64,000 nucleotides of DNA from Faecalibacterium prausnitzii (GCF_003324185.1 NZ_PXUP01000013.1:36413-100412); one strand, 5' to 3'; numbered from the stretch's first letter, positions 54,547 to 63,370 are shown. Notes: generated by a model from the sequence alone, not told the origin. Made by a program: numbers and translations.

Positions 54547-54656
54547 GACGATTTGGAATATCCGCCGCTTGTGCTCTGGATATTTTCAGCGGAAAAATTA
54601 TTTTAAATAGAGCAATGCCGGAGCGTCTGCGGACGCTCCGGCATTGCATTTTCACG
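54547..54656 (-). repeat. two-hairpin intergenic element, copy C (full, reverse orientation)
   Basis: Read on the minus strand: box CGTGAAAAT (54656-54648), perfect hairpin 54612-54647 (arm GCAATGCCGGAGCGTC, loop CGCA/TGCG), linker AATAATTTTTCCGCTGA, then a second hairpin with ATATCC and GGATAT, closing with AATCGTC. The second-stem bases differ from copies B and D but still pair. Confidence 0.88.
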
Positions 54657-54707
54657 GAGGGATTGTAGAGGGAAACGGCAGCTGGAATAAAAAGAACACG
54701 AAAATTT

Positions 54708-55244
54708 TTATACAATTTGTTGTTTACTCTTGAGATTCGCCATATAGTTTGCAAATGCGGAGGCCGCAGTGCCCAGTGCGATGCCCAGCACCGCGCCGCC
54801 GAGGACATCGGTGGGGAAGTGCACATAGAGGTACAGCCGGGTAAAGGCGATAAAGGCTGCCAGCACCAGCGCGGGCGCGCCCAGCTTCCGGTTTTGCAGC
54901 CAGAGCGCATAGGCTGCCGCCACCCCGGAAGCGGTGTGCCCGGAGGGGAAGGAATGCCCGTGCGGTCGCGCCACCAGCATGGTGATGGTGGTGTTGATAT
55001 CGCAGGGGCGGGGGCGGGCGAACAGCGGCTTGAGGAAGAAGTGCCCCGCCGCCATGTACAGCACCAGCGCCACCGCCATGGCAAAGCCTGCTTTGCGGGT
55101 GCGCCGGAAGAGCAAAAGCAGCAGGGTGAACGCGATCCAGATCTCGCCGTGGGCACCGGCGTAATCAAAAAAGATGGAGATTGTGTTCATTACCGGGTTG
55201 CGGAACTGGTACAGCCAGTCCAGAAAAGCAAACTCAAAGGGCAT
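54708..55244 (-). CDS. PAP2-family membrane phosphatase
   Basis: The 178-residue membrane protein has five to six helices and the three PAP2 motifs: KPLFARPRP, SFPSGHTASG with the first catalytic His, and RLYLYVHFPTDVLGG with the second His. Such enzymes remove phosphate from lipid phosphates such as undecaprenyl pyrophosphate or phosphatidic acid at the outer face of the membrane. It is monocistronic with an AAAGGAGG ribosome site. Confidence 0.92.
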   Translation of the reverse strand: MPFEFAFLDWLYQFRNPVMNTISIFFDYAGAHGEIWIAFTLLLLLFRRTRKAGFAMAVALVLYMAAGHFFLKPLFARPRPCDINTTITMLVARPHGHSFPSGHTASGVAAAYALWLQNRKLGAPALVLAAFIAFTRLYLYVHFPTDVLGGAVLGIALGTAASAFANYMANLKSKQQIV

Positions 55245-55336
55245 GGGTTCCTCCTTTTGGGTGGTTGGAAAGCGGATTTTCTATACAATATAGCATATAA
55301 ATGTTAAAAAATACAAAATGTGCTGTAAATTTGCCC

Positions 55337-56323
55337 TCAAGACAGGGGAAAATCGGTTTCTGACTGCTCCATCTGTGCCAAGGTGGGGTAGCTGTCGAGC
55401 GCGCCGTGGTGCTGCACGCTGAAGGCGCAGAAGCGGTTGGAAAAGGCCAGATACTCGGTCAGGCGCTTGCGGGAAAGCTTTGGCAGCTCGGCGGCGGTCA
55501 CGCCGTCCCGCTGCAGCTGCCACAGAAACGAGCCGATAAAGCCATCCCCCGCGCCGGTGGTGTCCACCGCTGTTACCTTGGGGCTGCGGGCGCGGGCACT
55601 GGCGGTGCGGGTGTAGGCGCGAGCACCCTTGCTGCCGCAGGTGTACAGCACCAGCTGCACATCTCCGGTAAAGAGCGCGGGCAGCGCGGCTTCAATATCC
55701 TCGGTGTCGGTGAGGAAGGGCAGTTCCTCGTCCGAAAGCTTCAGGATATGGGTCAGGGGGAGAAACTGCCACACGGTCTGGCGCAGCTGCTCCCGGTTCG
55801 GCCAGAGGGGGAAGCGGAGATTGGGGTCAAAGCTGAGGATGGCGCCCGCCTCCCGCGCGGCAGTGATGGCAGCCAAATGGGCGTAGCGCATGGGGCTGTC
55901 CACCAGCGAGACGCTGCAAAAATGCAGGGCAAAGGCCTGCGAGAACCAGCCCGGGTCGATCTGCTCCGGGGCGTACAGCAGGTCTGCGGAGGGCTTGCGG
56001 CAGAAGCTGAAAGTACGCTGGCCGTTTTCCGCTAAGCTGACGAAGGCCAGCGCGGTGCTGGCTTTGCTGGTAAATTCCAGATGGGAAAGTTCCACGCCGC
56101 ATCCAGCCAGCGCCCGGGCGATCTTGTGACCAAAGGGATCGTCGCCCAGCTGGCTCAGCAGCGCACTGCGCCCGCCCAGCCGGGCAACGGCGGCGCAGAC
56201 ATTGGCCGGGGCACCGCCCACCCGGGGGCTGAAGGCGGGCACTTCGTCAAAGCTGCACCCCACCCGGGAGGGGATCATATCGATCAGCGCTTCGCCGATG
56301 GAAAATAAGATCCTGTCGGACAT
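55337..56323 (-). CDS. PfkB family carbohydrate kinase (fructokinase-like)
   Basis: The 328-residue kinase has the PfkB N-terminal signature region (VGGAPANVCAAVARLGGRSAL, about 35-55) and the C-terminal signature DTTGAGDGFIGSFLW with the catalytic Asp. It resembles bacterial fructokinases and phosphorylates a sugar with ATP; ribokinase- or 2-keto-3-deoxygluconate-type specificity cannot be excluded. I set the start at 56323 (MSDRILFS), since AAAGGAAG lies upstream and the promoter (56375-56403) would exclude the longer frame. Confidence 0.88.
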   Translation of the reverse strand: MSDRILFSIGEALIDMIPSRVGCSFDEVPAFSPRVGGAPANVCAAVARLGGRSALLSQLGDDPFGHKIARALAGCGVELSHLEFTSKASTALAFVSLAENGQRTFSFCRKPSADLLYAPEQIDPGWFSQAFALHFCSVSLVDSPMRYAHLAAITAAREAGAILSFDPNLRFPLWPNREQLRQTVWQFLPLTHILKLSDEELPFLTDTEDIEAALPALFTGDVQLVLYTCGSKGARAYTRTASARARSPKVTAVDTTGAGDGFIGSFLWQLQRDGVTAAELPKLSRKRLTEYLAFSNRFCAFSVQHHGALDSYPTLAQMEQSETDFPLS

Positions 56324-56374
56324 AGGGCTTCTTCCTTTCTGCATACAGGTGTGCCGCAAGGTGCGGCAGTGTTC

Positions 56375-56403
56375 AGTATACACCCGCAGGGCGCTGTGCG
56401 CAA
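56375..56403 (-). promoter_or_regulatory. promoter of the PfkB kinase gene
   Basis: On the minus strand TTGCGC (56398-56403), 17 bp and TATACT (56375-56380). Confidence 0.68.
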
Positions 56404-56439
56404 CTGCTTCTTTTATACGGTAATGGGCGGGTTTTGCGG

Positions 56440-56468
56440 TTGACTTGCGGCGGCAGATATGCTACAAT
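56440..56468 (+). promoter_or_regulatory. promoter of the second MATE gene
   Basis: TTGACT (56440-56445), 17 bp and TACAAT (56463-56468). Its position rules out the upstream in-frame start at 56434. Confidence 0.68.
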
Positions 56469-56508
56469 TTCCAGACGTATGCAAAAACAGGAAAAAAGGA
56501 AAAAGTGT

Positions 56509-57810
56509 ATGGATCTGACAAAACAGTTCTTTAAATATGTCTCGCAGAATATTTTCGGCTTGCTGGGCACTTCGTGCTATATTCTGGCCGATACCTATTT
56601 TATTGCACAGGCCGCCGGTACGGACGGTGTTACCCTGCTCAACCTCTGCCTGCCCATTTATAACTTTATTTTTGCCATTGGCTCCATGATCGCGCTGGGC
56701 TCGGCCACCCGCTACGCCATTGCCAAGGCGCAGAACGATGCCCGGGGACAGCGGTATTTTTCCAACGCCATTCTGTGCGCCGTGCTGGCGTCCATCCCGT
56801 GGATGCTGGCGGGTGCCTTTGTGCCCGGGGCGCTGCTGCGGCTCATGGGCGGCGATGCGGGCATCGTGGCGCTGGGCATCCCCTACGCTCGCATCTTTCT
56901 GCTGTTCACCCCGTTTTTTATGTGCAACTACATCGTTTCGGCCTTTGTCCGCAACGATGGCGACCCCTCCCTTGCCATGGTGGCGACCTTGAGCGGCAGC
57001 CTGTTCAACGTGGTGTTCGACTATATCTTCATGTTCCCCTTGGGGCTGGGCTTGGCCGGTGCGGCGCTGGCAACGGCGGTTTCGCCCATCATCAGCATCG
57101 CCATTTGCAGCCGCCATTTTCTTAAAAAGGAAAACACCCTGCAATTCGTGCGGCAGCTGCCCTCGGCAAGGCTGCTGGCGCAGAGCTGTCAGCTGGGCAT
57201 CTCCGGCTTTGTGGGCGAGCTTTCCTCCGGCGTGACCACCACGGTGTTCAACTTTCTGCTGCTGGGTCTGGCAGGCAACGTGGGCGTAGCAGCCTACGGC
57301 GTGGTGGCAAACTTTGCGCTGGTGGCTACCGCCATCTTCAACGGCGTGGCACAGGGCGCACAGCCGCTGGTGAGCCGCTGCTACGGCCAGAACGACCACG
57401 CCGGGGCGCGGAAACTGCTGCTGCTGGGCAGCGGCACGGTGCTGGTGCTGGCGGCGGTGCTGTACGCTGCGGTGTTCGGCCTGACCGATACCCTTGTAAG
57501 CTGGTTCAACAGCGAAAACTCGGTGCAGATGGCGCAGTACGCCCACACCGGGATGCGGATGTACTTTGTGGGCTACTTCTTTGCAGGCTTCAACATTATG
57601 GCGGCGGGCTATCTGAGCGCAGTGAACCGCCCGGTGGAGGCCTCCATCACCTCCATCTGCCGGGGCATGGTGGCCATTGTGGCCTGCTCGCTGGTGCTCA
57701 GCGCGGTGTTCGGGATGCCGGGTGTATGGGCAGCCTTCCCAGCCTCGGAGCTGCTCACCGCGCTGCTGACCCTGTTTTTGCTGCGCAGAAAAGAGAGCGG
57801 AAAAGCTTAA
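56509..57810 (+). CDS. MATE family transporter (second copy type)
   Basis: The 433-residue protein has twelve helices and a MATE pattern, with GTSCYILADTYFIAQAAGTDG near the N-terminus and QLGISGFVGELSSGVTTTVF opening the second half. It is only distantly similar to the first MATE protein at 18-19 kb. The start at 56509 follows AAAAGGAAA. Its stop overlaps the stop of the converging AraC gene by three bases. The substrate is unknown. Confidence 0.88.
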   Translation: MDLTKQFFKYVSQNIFGLLGTSCYILADTYFIAQAAGTDGVTLLNLCLPIYNFIFAIGSMIALGSATRYAIAKAQNDARGQRYFSNAILCAVLASIPWMLAGAFVPGALLRLMGGDAGIVALGIPYARIFLLFTPFFMCNYIVSAFVRNDGDPSLAMVATLSGSLFNVVFDYIFMFPLGLGLAGAALATAVSPIISIAICSRHFLKKENTLQFVRQLPSARLLAQSCQLGISGFVGELSSGVTTTVFNFLLLGLAGNVGVAAYGVVANFALVATAIFNGVAQGAQPLVSRCYGQNDHAGARKLLLLGSGTVLVLAAVLYAAVFGLTDTLVSWFNSENSVQMAQYAHTGMRMYFVGYFFAGFNIMAAGYLSAVNRPVEASITSICRGMVAIVACSLVLSAVFGMPGVWAAFPASELLTALLTLFLLRRKESGKA

Positions 57811-58652
57811 ATATACATCTCCTGCTCCCGCATGGTCTCTTCGGGCGTAAGCCCGGACTGTGCGGCGCGACCGGTCAGTGCCCGCCATTGTGCAGGGGAC
57901 TGGCCGGTTTCTTTTTTGAATACCCGGCACAGGTAGTTGGCCCCGGAAAAACCGCACAGGCTGGCCACCACGTCCAGCGTGTACTCCCGGTGCAGCAGCA
58001 GCCGCTGTGCGGCCTCGATGCGCACGGTGGTCAGGTACTTGCCCGGCGGCACGCCCACGGAGGCGGTAAAGGTGCGCACCAGATGACTTTTGGAGACCCC
58101 CAGCCGTTCGCTGAGCTCCTCCACGCCGTATAGCCCGGCGTAGTTGGCGCGGATATCCTCAATGGCGGCCTGCACCAGCGGCGGCAGGGCGGGCGCGGCG
58201 CTGTCGGCATCCGCCAGTTCACACAGCAGGGCAAAGGCCAGCTGGCTGCGGGCACGGCTGTGGGTGGGCTTTTCCTCGGCAAGCCGTCCCATCAGTTCGG
58301 CGGCGGCAGGGCAGGTCTCGCCTTTGGCAAGGTAGGGCAGCTCCCGCAAGCCGTTCAAAAACTGCGTGCTGGCCTGCCCGGTCAGCTGGACGCACAACAG
58401 GTGGCAGCTGTCCTCCGGGGTCAGGGTGAGCGGGGCGCGGCTTAAGATCAGATGTCCTGCCGCTGCGGACTGCGGCGGCAGCACCAGCACAGAGCCGGCG
58501 GGCGCAGCCGACGCCCCGGGCAGGAAGACCGTGCATCTGCCGCTGGAAACAAGGCAGACCCACAGCCCCTCGCCGGTCAGGGTGCGGGGCGCGGAAAGCT
58601 GCACGTCCAGCAGTGCAGCCGGTGCGGCGATGGTGTTCCAGTCAAACAGCAA
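57807..58652 (-). CDS. AraC family transcription regulator
   Basis: The 281-residue protein has a C-terminal double helix-turn-helix AraC domain (about 175-270; VEELSERLGVSKSHLVRTF and VASLCGFSGANYLCRVFKKE) and an N-terminal cupin-like ligand domain. It begins with TTG after GAGGTG. It is divergent from the MsmK-type ATPase gene, with the region between them holding both promoters, so it may control sugar uptake, as many such regulators do. Confidence 0.88.
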   Translation of the reverse strand: MLFDWNTIAAPAALLDVQLSAPRTLTGEGLWVCLVSSGRCTVFLPGASAAPAGSVLVLPPQSAAAGHLILSRAPLTLTPEDSCHLLCVQLTGQASTQFLNGLRELPYLAKGETCPAAAELMGRLAEEKPTHSRARSQLAFALLCELADADSAAPALPPLVQAAIEDIRANYAGLYGVEELSERLGVSKSHLVRTFTASVGVPPGKYLTTVRIEAAQRLLLHREYTLDVVASLCGFSGANYLCRVFKKETGQSPAQWRALTGRAAQSGLTPEETMREQEMYI

Positions 58653-58683
58653 TATCTGACACCTCTAATCAATAAAATGCTAT

Positions 58684-58711
58684 TTTATATCACAAAATTA
58701 TCTGCTATTAT
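58684..58711 (+). promoter_or_regulatory. possible promoter of the msmK-type gene
   Basis: TTTATA (58684-58689), 16 bp and TATTAT (58706-58711); both boxes are weak. A small hairpin CACGCC/GGCGTG lies in the leader. Confidence 0.4.
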
Positions 58712-58776
58712 AGTACCAACGAAACAACACGCCGTCAAGGGCGTGAAACACCAAATATTTACGGAGGATAACGATT

Positions 58777-59892
58777 ATGGCTTCCATTAGCTGCCAGCAC
58801 ATCTACAAGATCTATCCGGGCGCAACTGCCCCGTCTGTTACCGACTTCAACCTGGAGATCCAGGATAAGGAGTTCATCATCTTCGTCGGCCCCTCTGGCT
58901 GCGGCAAGTCCACCACCCTGCGTATGATCGCCGGTCTGGAGGAGATCTCCAAGGGCGAGATGTACATCGGCGGCCGTCTGATCAACGACGTTCCCCCGAA
59001 GGATCGTGATATCGCCATGGTGTTCCAGAGCTACGCTCTGTACCCCCACATGACCGTTTACAAGAACATCGCTTTCGGTCTGGAACTGCGCAAGACCCCG
59101 AAGGATGAGATCGACAAGCGCGTGCACGAGGCTGCTAAGATCCTGGAGATCGAGCACCTGCTGGATCGCAAGCCCAAGGCTCTGTCCGGTGGTCAGCGTC
59201 AGCGTGTTGCTCTGGGCCGTGCAATGGTTCGTAACCCGGCAGTCTTCCTGCTGGACGAGCCCCTGTCCAACCTGGATGCTAAGCTGCGTACCTCTATGCG
59301 CACCGAGATCATCAAGCTGCACAAGAAACTGGCTACCACCTTCATCTACGTTACCCACGACCAGACCGAGGCTATGACCATGGGCGACCGTATCGTGGTT
59401 ATGAAGGACGGCATCATCCAGCAGGTCGATACCCCGCAGAACCTGTACGATATGCCCTGCAATATGTTCGTTGCAGGCTTCATCGGCAGCCCCCAGATGA
59501 ACTTCCTGGACGGCACCCTGATCAAGAAGGGTGACCTGTACGGTGTTGATCTGGGTGGTGACGTGATCCCCCTGCCCAAGGAAAAGACCGCCGACGGCAA
59601 GCTGGATTCCTACGTTGGCAAGAAGATCAAGATGGGCATCCGTCCCGAGGATATCGATGACGAGCCCGAGTTTATGGCAAAGCACACCGATTGCCAGCTG
59701 GATACTCAGGTCGATGTTTCCGAAATGATGGGCGCTGAGATCTACCTGTACCTGGAGTACAAGGGCAACAAGATGACCGCTCGTGTTGCTCCCACCTCCA
59801 AGGCTCGCAACGGAGACACCGTCCGCGTTGCATTCGATCCCCATAAGGTGCACCTGTTCGACATCGAGACCGAGCAGACCATCCTGAACTAA
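58777..59892 (+). CDS. msmK: MsmK/UgpC-type ABC ATPase for sugar importers
   Basis: The 371-residue ATPase has Walker [17 protein letters not shown] (about 37-52), signature [15 protein letters not shown], Walker [15 protein letters not shown] and a C-terminal regulatory domain (about 240-371), full-length for the MalK/MsmK family. In Firmicutes one such ATPase serves several oligosaccharide importers. No binding protein or permease is adjacent, consistent with a shared subunit. Its codon usage differs from neighbours, with more GTT, GCT, CGT and ACC, which suggests high expression. AGGAGG and a terminator frame it. Confidence 0.92.
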   Translation: MASISCQHIYKIYPGATAPSVTDFNLEIQDKEFIIFVGPSGCGKSTTLRMIAGLEEISKGEMYIGGRLINDVPPKDRDIAMVFQSYALYPHMTVYKNIAFGLELRKTPKDEIDKRVHEAAKILEIEHLLDRKPKALSGGQRQRVALGRAMVRNPAVFLLDEPLSNLDAKLRTSMRTEIIKLHKKLATTFIYVTHDQTEAMTMGDRIVVMKDGIIQQVDTPQNLYDMPCNMFVAGFIGSPQMNFLDGTLIKKGDLYGVDLGGDVIPLPKEKTADGKLDSYVGKKIKMGIRPEDIDDEPEFMAKHTDCQLDTQVDVSEMMGAEIYLYLEYKGNKMTARVAPTSKARNGDTVRVAFDPHKVHLFDIETEQTILN

Positions 59893-59934
59893 GACTTAGC
59901 AAAGATCATTTTTGATCCTCCTATCATACGAAAG

Positions 59935-59965
59935 ACCGCCGAAGGAAAACCTTCGGCGGTTTTTC
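59935..59965 (+). terminator. terminator of the msmK-type gene
   Basis: ACCGCCGAAGG-AAAA-CCTTCGGCGGT (59935-59960) followed by TTTT. Confidence 0.92.
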
Positions 59966-59982
59966 GTTTTGAAAAACCCTCT

Positions 59983-60090
59983 CGTGAAAATGGGGTTCAG
60001 AAACGCCCACAGGCGTTTCTGAACCCCGAAATAAAAATAATTTTTACGCTGAATATGCCCAAAGCAACGCGGCGGGCATTCCCAATCATT
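59983..60090 (+). repeat. two-hairpin intergenic element, copy D (full)
   Basis: Box CGTGAAAAT (59983-59991), perfect hairpin 59992-60027 (arm GGGGTTCAGAAACGCC, loop CACA), linker AATAATTTTTACGCTGA, second hairpin ATGCCC (60055-60060) with GGGCAT (60074-60079), and closing AATCATT. The element's end overlaps the lysR stop codon. Confidence 0.88.
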
Positions 60091-60976
60091 TTATCTGTGC
60101 GCCCTGCCGCACCAGCTCGATGAATACATTCATCTGCGGGGTCACCCATTTGTCCCGGTGGTAGAACAGCTGCCGGTGCATCATGACGGTGCAGTCCGGT
60201 ACGTTCAGCCGCGCCAGACGCCCTTCGGCCAGCGCGCTGCGCACGATGTACTCCGGCAAAAAGGAAAGCCCCATGCCCTGCTCCACCATCTGGCACAGCA
60301 GCGCGGCGCTGCCCAGCTCCAGATAGGGGTGGATGGCAAGACCGTGCGCCGCCATGCACTGGTCCAGTGCGTCCCGGTAACTCATGCCCCGCTCGGTGAG
60401 CAGAAACTCCTGCCGGGGCAGAATGTCCAGTGGGAGTGCGCTTTCCTGCGCCAGCGGATGCTGCGGCGATGCAATGAAGCACACCGGCTCCGGTACATCT
60501 GCCGCCAGCACCAGCGCAGGCTGCAAAAGGGGCTGGTCCAGCGTGTAGACAAGGTCTACCTGATTGGTGCTCAGCAATTGCAGCATCTCGTCCGTGGAAG
60601 CGGTGTGCAGCACCAGCTCTACCTGCGGGCAGCGGGCATGGTAGCGCTGCAACAGCTCCGGCAAAAAGGTGCTGCACACGGAATCCGCCAGCGCGATGCG
60701 CAGACTGCCCCGCACCTGCTGGGCGGGCTGCAAGGCGGCCTGTGCCTGCTGGGCGGTTTCCAGCAGGGTGCGGGCGTAGCCTAAAAAGGTCTGCCCGGCA
60801 TCGGTCAGGCGCACCGTTTTACCCACGCGGTCAAACAGCGGGGTGCCCAGCTCGGCCTCCAGCTGTGCGATTTGGGAGGACACCGCCGACTGCGAGTAGC
60901 CCAGCTGCCGCGCAGTGCGGGAAAAGCTGTGCAGCTCGGCGATGTGCAAAAAGGTATTGACAGTCCGCAGTTCCAT
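60086..60976 (-). CDS. LysR family transcription regulator
   Basis: The 296-residue protein starts MELRTVNTFLHIAELHSFSR with a winged-helix domain (about 1-60, ARQLGYSQSAVSSQIAQLE) and a LysR effector domain. It is the last gene of a minus-strand operon starting with the S24 repressor gene, 12 nt after trmO, with AAAAGGAG before the ATG. Its target genes are not apparent here. Its stop codon overlaps repeat copy D. Confidence 0.9.
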   Translation of the reverse strand: MELRTVNTFLHIAELHSFSRTARQLGYSQSAVSSQIAQLEAELGTPLFDRVGKTVRLTDAGQTFLGYARTLLETAQQAQAALQPAQQVRGSLRIALADSVCSTFLPELLQRYHARCPQVELVLHTASTDEMLQLLSTNQVDLVYTLDQPLLQPALVLAADVPEPVCFIASPQHPLAQESALPLDILPRQEFLLTERGMSYRDALDQCMAAHGLAIHPYLELGSAALLCQMVEQGMGLSFLPEYIVRSALAEGRLARLNVPDCTVMMHRQLFYHRDKWVTPQMNVFIELVRQGAQIK

Positions 60977-60988
60977 GAACGGCTCCTT

Positions 60989-61687
60989 TTATAACAGGGT
61001 GATGTCCCGCACGGTGAGCTGAGCACCGTCCACGGTAAAATGCACTTCCAGCCCGGCAAACTCCATGCCGTACACCCGCTGCGGGTCGTGCTGGTAGGAG
61101 GGGCGGGGGTCACTGGCAAGCACGCCCTGCAAAGCGGCGCGGTCGGCCTCCGGTACGGTTTGCCACAGCGTCTCCGGGCAGGAGACTTCCAGATGGTGGG
61201 TGCGGGTCTGCCCGGTAAAGCCCTCGGCGGCGTCCGGGTGGCAGTCCGCATAGGGGATGTAGGGCTTGATATCGTAGATGGGGGTGCCGTCCATCAGGTC
61301 GGCACCGCGCACGATGAGCACCGGCCCAACGTCCGGGCGCTGCTCAATGGCCTCCAGCTTTACGCTGGAAAGCCCCAGAGGGTTCGGCCGGAAGGGCGAC
61401 CGGGTGGCAAACACGCCCACCCGGGTGTTGCCGCCAAGGCGCGGCGGGCGCACGGTAGGGGACCAGTTTTCCCGCACCGCGCCGGAAAACTGCCACACCA
61501 GCCAGATATGACTGAAATCCTCCAAACCGCGCAGGGCGTCGGGGTTGCGGTATTCCGAGGTAAAGATGATCTCGCCCCGCAGCTCTTCTACCAGCCCGCT
61601 CTGGCGCGGGATGCCGAACTTGGTGGGAAAGGCGGTATGGATATGGGCAATGACCTTCAGGGTCATAGCTTCGGGTGCCTGCTGCAT
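60989..61687 (-). CDS. trmO: tRNA (N6-threonylcarbamoyladenosine37-N6)-methyltransferase TrmO
   Basis: The 232-residue protein belongs to the TrmO (YaeB, UPF0066) family, with GIPRQSGLVEEL, the HIWLVWQFSG segment, the signature GVFATRSPFRPNPLGLS and DIKPYIPYAD. It methylates t6A at position 37 of tRNAs reading ACN codons using SAM, in a beta-barrel fold unlike other methyltransferases. I set the start at the ATG 61687, with AAGGAG six bases upstream; an in-frame TTG start at 61705 would put that site inside the gene. The E. coli protein has about the same length. Confidence 0.92.
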   Translation of the reverse strand: MQQAPEAMTLKVIAHIHTAFPTKFGIPRQSGLVEELRGEIIFTSEYRNPDALRGLEDFSHIWLVWQFSGAVRENWSPTVRPPRLGGNTRVGVFATRSPFRPNPLGLSSVKLEAIEQRPDVGPVLIVRGADLMDGTPIYDIKPYIPYADCHPDAAEGFTGQTRTHHLEVSCPETLWQTVPEADRAALQGVLASDPRPSYQHDPQRVYGMEFAGLEVHFTVDGAQLTVRDITLL

Positions 61688-61701
61688 GATGAACTCCTTG
61701 C

Positions 61702-61920
61702 TCAATAGATCTTTTCAATGGGGCAGTCGGCGGGGATGCCGTACCGGCTGCGGAAGGCCTGCAATTCCTGCGGGCTGCGAATCAGCTGTACCTCGGTAAA
61801 ATGGCCGGTGTGCAGATCCTGAAACCCGGCCACCTGCTCCCCGGTGCAGATGCTGCACCGCAGCACCGGCTTCTGGGCGGCGGGGTCGTAAGCGGGGGAT
61901 GCTTTCTTTTTGCCGAACAC
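61702..61920 (-). CDS. conserved small protein with one Cys pair
   Basis: The 72-residue protein starts with GTG and a basic segment MFGKKKASPAYD, followed by PVLRCSICTGEQVAGFQDLH with a C-x2-C pair, and ends in SRYGIPADCPIEKIY. The conserved core suggests a known but uncharacterised family (similar small proteins of Firmicutes are sometimes misannotated as aspartate dehydrogenase). It has AAAGGAG six bases before the GTG and sits between the S24 gene and trmO, 24 and 14 nt away. Function unknown. Confidence 0.72.
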   Translation of the reverse strand: MFGKKKASPAYDPAAQKPVLRCSICTGEQVAGFQDLHTGHFTEVQLIRSPQELQAFRSRYGIPADCPIEKIY

Positions 61921-61944
61921 AGGCTGCTCCTTTCTCTCCTTATC

Positions 61945-62565
61945 TTATAGGCCGCGGCAAAGCCCCACGGCCTTGCCCTCGATGTGCAGCTCCGAAAGCT
62001 GCTCTCCGGCGTAGAACATGGGCGGGCAGACGGCGGCGTTATCGGCCAGCAGCATCACGGCATCGCCCTGCCGGTGGAAGTGCTTGAGGGTGGCTTCCTC
62101 GCCCACCCGCACGGCAGCGATCTCGCCCTGCTCCACCTCGGGCTGGCAGCGGATGCATACGATGTCTCCGTTGCATATCGTGGGAGACATACTGTCGCCG
62201 TGGCAGGTCAGGGCGAAATCCGCGTGCCACGCGGCGGGCACTCCGATATAGCACTCGATGTTCTGCTCGGCGGTGATGGGCGTGCCGCAGGCGATGGAGC
62301 CGATCAGCGGCACCTGCACCATGGTGGGCAGCGGCTCAAAGCCCGGGGGACAGGCGCAGGGCGCGTCCAGCCCCAGCAGAGCGGCGGGAGTGGTCTCCAG
62401 CGCCTGCGCCAGCTCCTCCACTTTGGACTGGGGCAGATCGTTGATGCCTTTTTCCAGCTTGGTGATGGAGGAACGGGAGCGGTAGCCCATGCGCCGGGCA
62501 AGCTCCTCCTGCGAAAGACCCAGCTGCTCCCGGCGCAGACGGACACGGGTGGACAGATCAGACAT
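61945..62565 (-). CDS. XRE-S24 repressor-like regulator (LexA/CI type)
   Basis: The 206-residue protein has an N-terminal helix-turn-helix (about 5-60; RREQLGLSQEELARRMGY) and a C-terminal S24 peptidase domain with the catalytic serine in CHGDSMSPTICNG and lysine in EEATLKHFHR. The self-cleavage region reads IACGTP, a Cys-Gly bond as in UmuD, rather than the Ala-Gly of LexA and lambda CI. It should respond to RecA or another trigger by self-cleavage. It heads the operon with the Cys-pair protein, trmO and lysR, and faces two small regulator genes. Confidence 0.88.
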   Translation of the reverse strand: MSDLSTRVRLRREQLGLSQEELARRMGYRSRSSITKLEKGINDLPQSKVEELAQALETTPAALLGLDAPCACPPGFEPLPTMVQVPLIGSIACGTPITAEQNIECYIGVPAAWHADFALTCHGDSMSPTICNGDIVCIRCQPEVEQGEIAAVRVGEEATLKHFHRQGDAVMLLADNAAVCPPMFYAGEQLSELHIEGKAVGLCRGL

Positions 62566-62619
62566 GACGGTTCTCCTGAAAACTATGTGTTGTGGTGTAC
62601 GATACAGTGTTCTGCCTTG

Positions 62620-62648
62620 AGTATAGCAGAAAATTTCCTGAAAATCAA
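62620..62648 (-). promoter_or_regulatory. promoter of the S24 repressor operon
   Basis: On the minus strand TTGATT (62643-62648), 17 bp and TATACT (62620-62625). The -35 lies in an AATCAACAA direct repeat shared with the facing promoter. Confidence 0.7.
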
Positions 62649-62695
62649 CAATTACAGCGCGTTTTGGAAATAATAGGTTGACAGATAATCAACAA
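62643..62695. promoter_or_regulatory. candidate repressor operators (direct repeat and dyad)
   Basis: AATCAACAA occurs at 62643-62651 and 62687-62695, 44 bp apart, each on a -35 region of the two diverging promoters. The right copy is part of the dyad GTTGACAGATAATCAAC (62677-62693; arms GTTGA/TCAAC). This is what a shared repressor site would look like, but binding is inferred. Confidence 0.5.
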
Positions 62696-62706
62696 CGGAG
62701 TATAAT
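62678..62706 (+). promoter_or_regulatory. consensus promoter of the HTH / sigma-4-like pair
   Basis: A perfect TTGACA (62678-62683), 17 bp and a perfect TATAAT (62701-62706). Such a strong promoter overlapping an operator dyad suggests strong repression in the ground state. Confidence 0.82.
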
Positions 62707-62717
62707 ACAACCAATGA

Positions 62718-63311
<594 letters not shown>

Positions 63312-63320
63312 GCAAACAGC

Positions 63321-63364
63321 CGTGAAAAGTACCCCAGAAACGCTCGCGGGCGCTTCTGGGGTAC
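63321..63364 (+). repeat. intergenic hairpin element, copy K (box and hairpin)
   Basis: Box CGTGAAAA (63321-63328) and 16+4+16 hairpin at 63329-63364 (arms GTACCCCAGAAACGCT and GGCGCTTCTGGGGTAC, loop CGCG, with two non-Watson-Crick pairs). The linker is not preserved; another terminator follows. Confidence 0.75.
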
Positions 63365-63370
63365 AACCAT

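Noticed and set aside
57790..57812. Overlapping stop codons of the converging MATE and AraC genes as a regulatory feature
   Set aside because: A three-base overlap of convergent genes is common in compact genomes, and no hairpin accompanies it.
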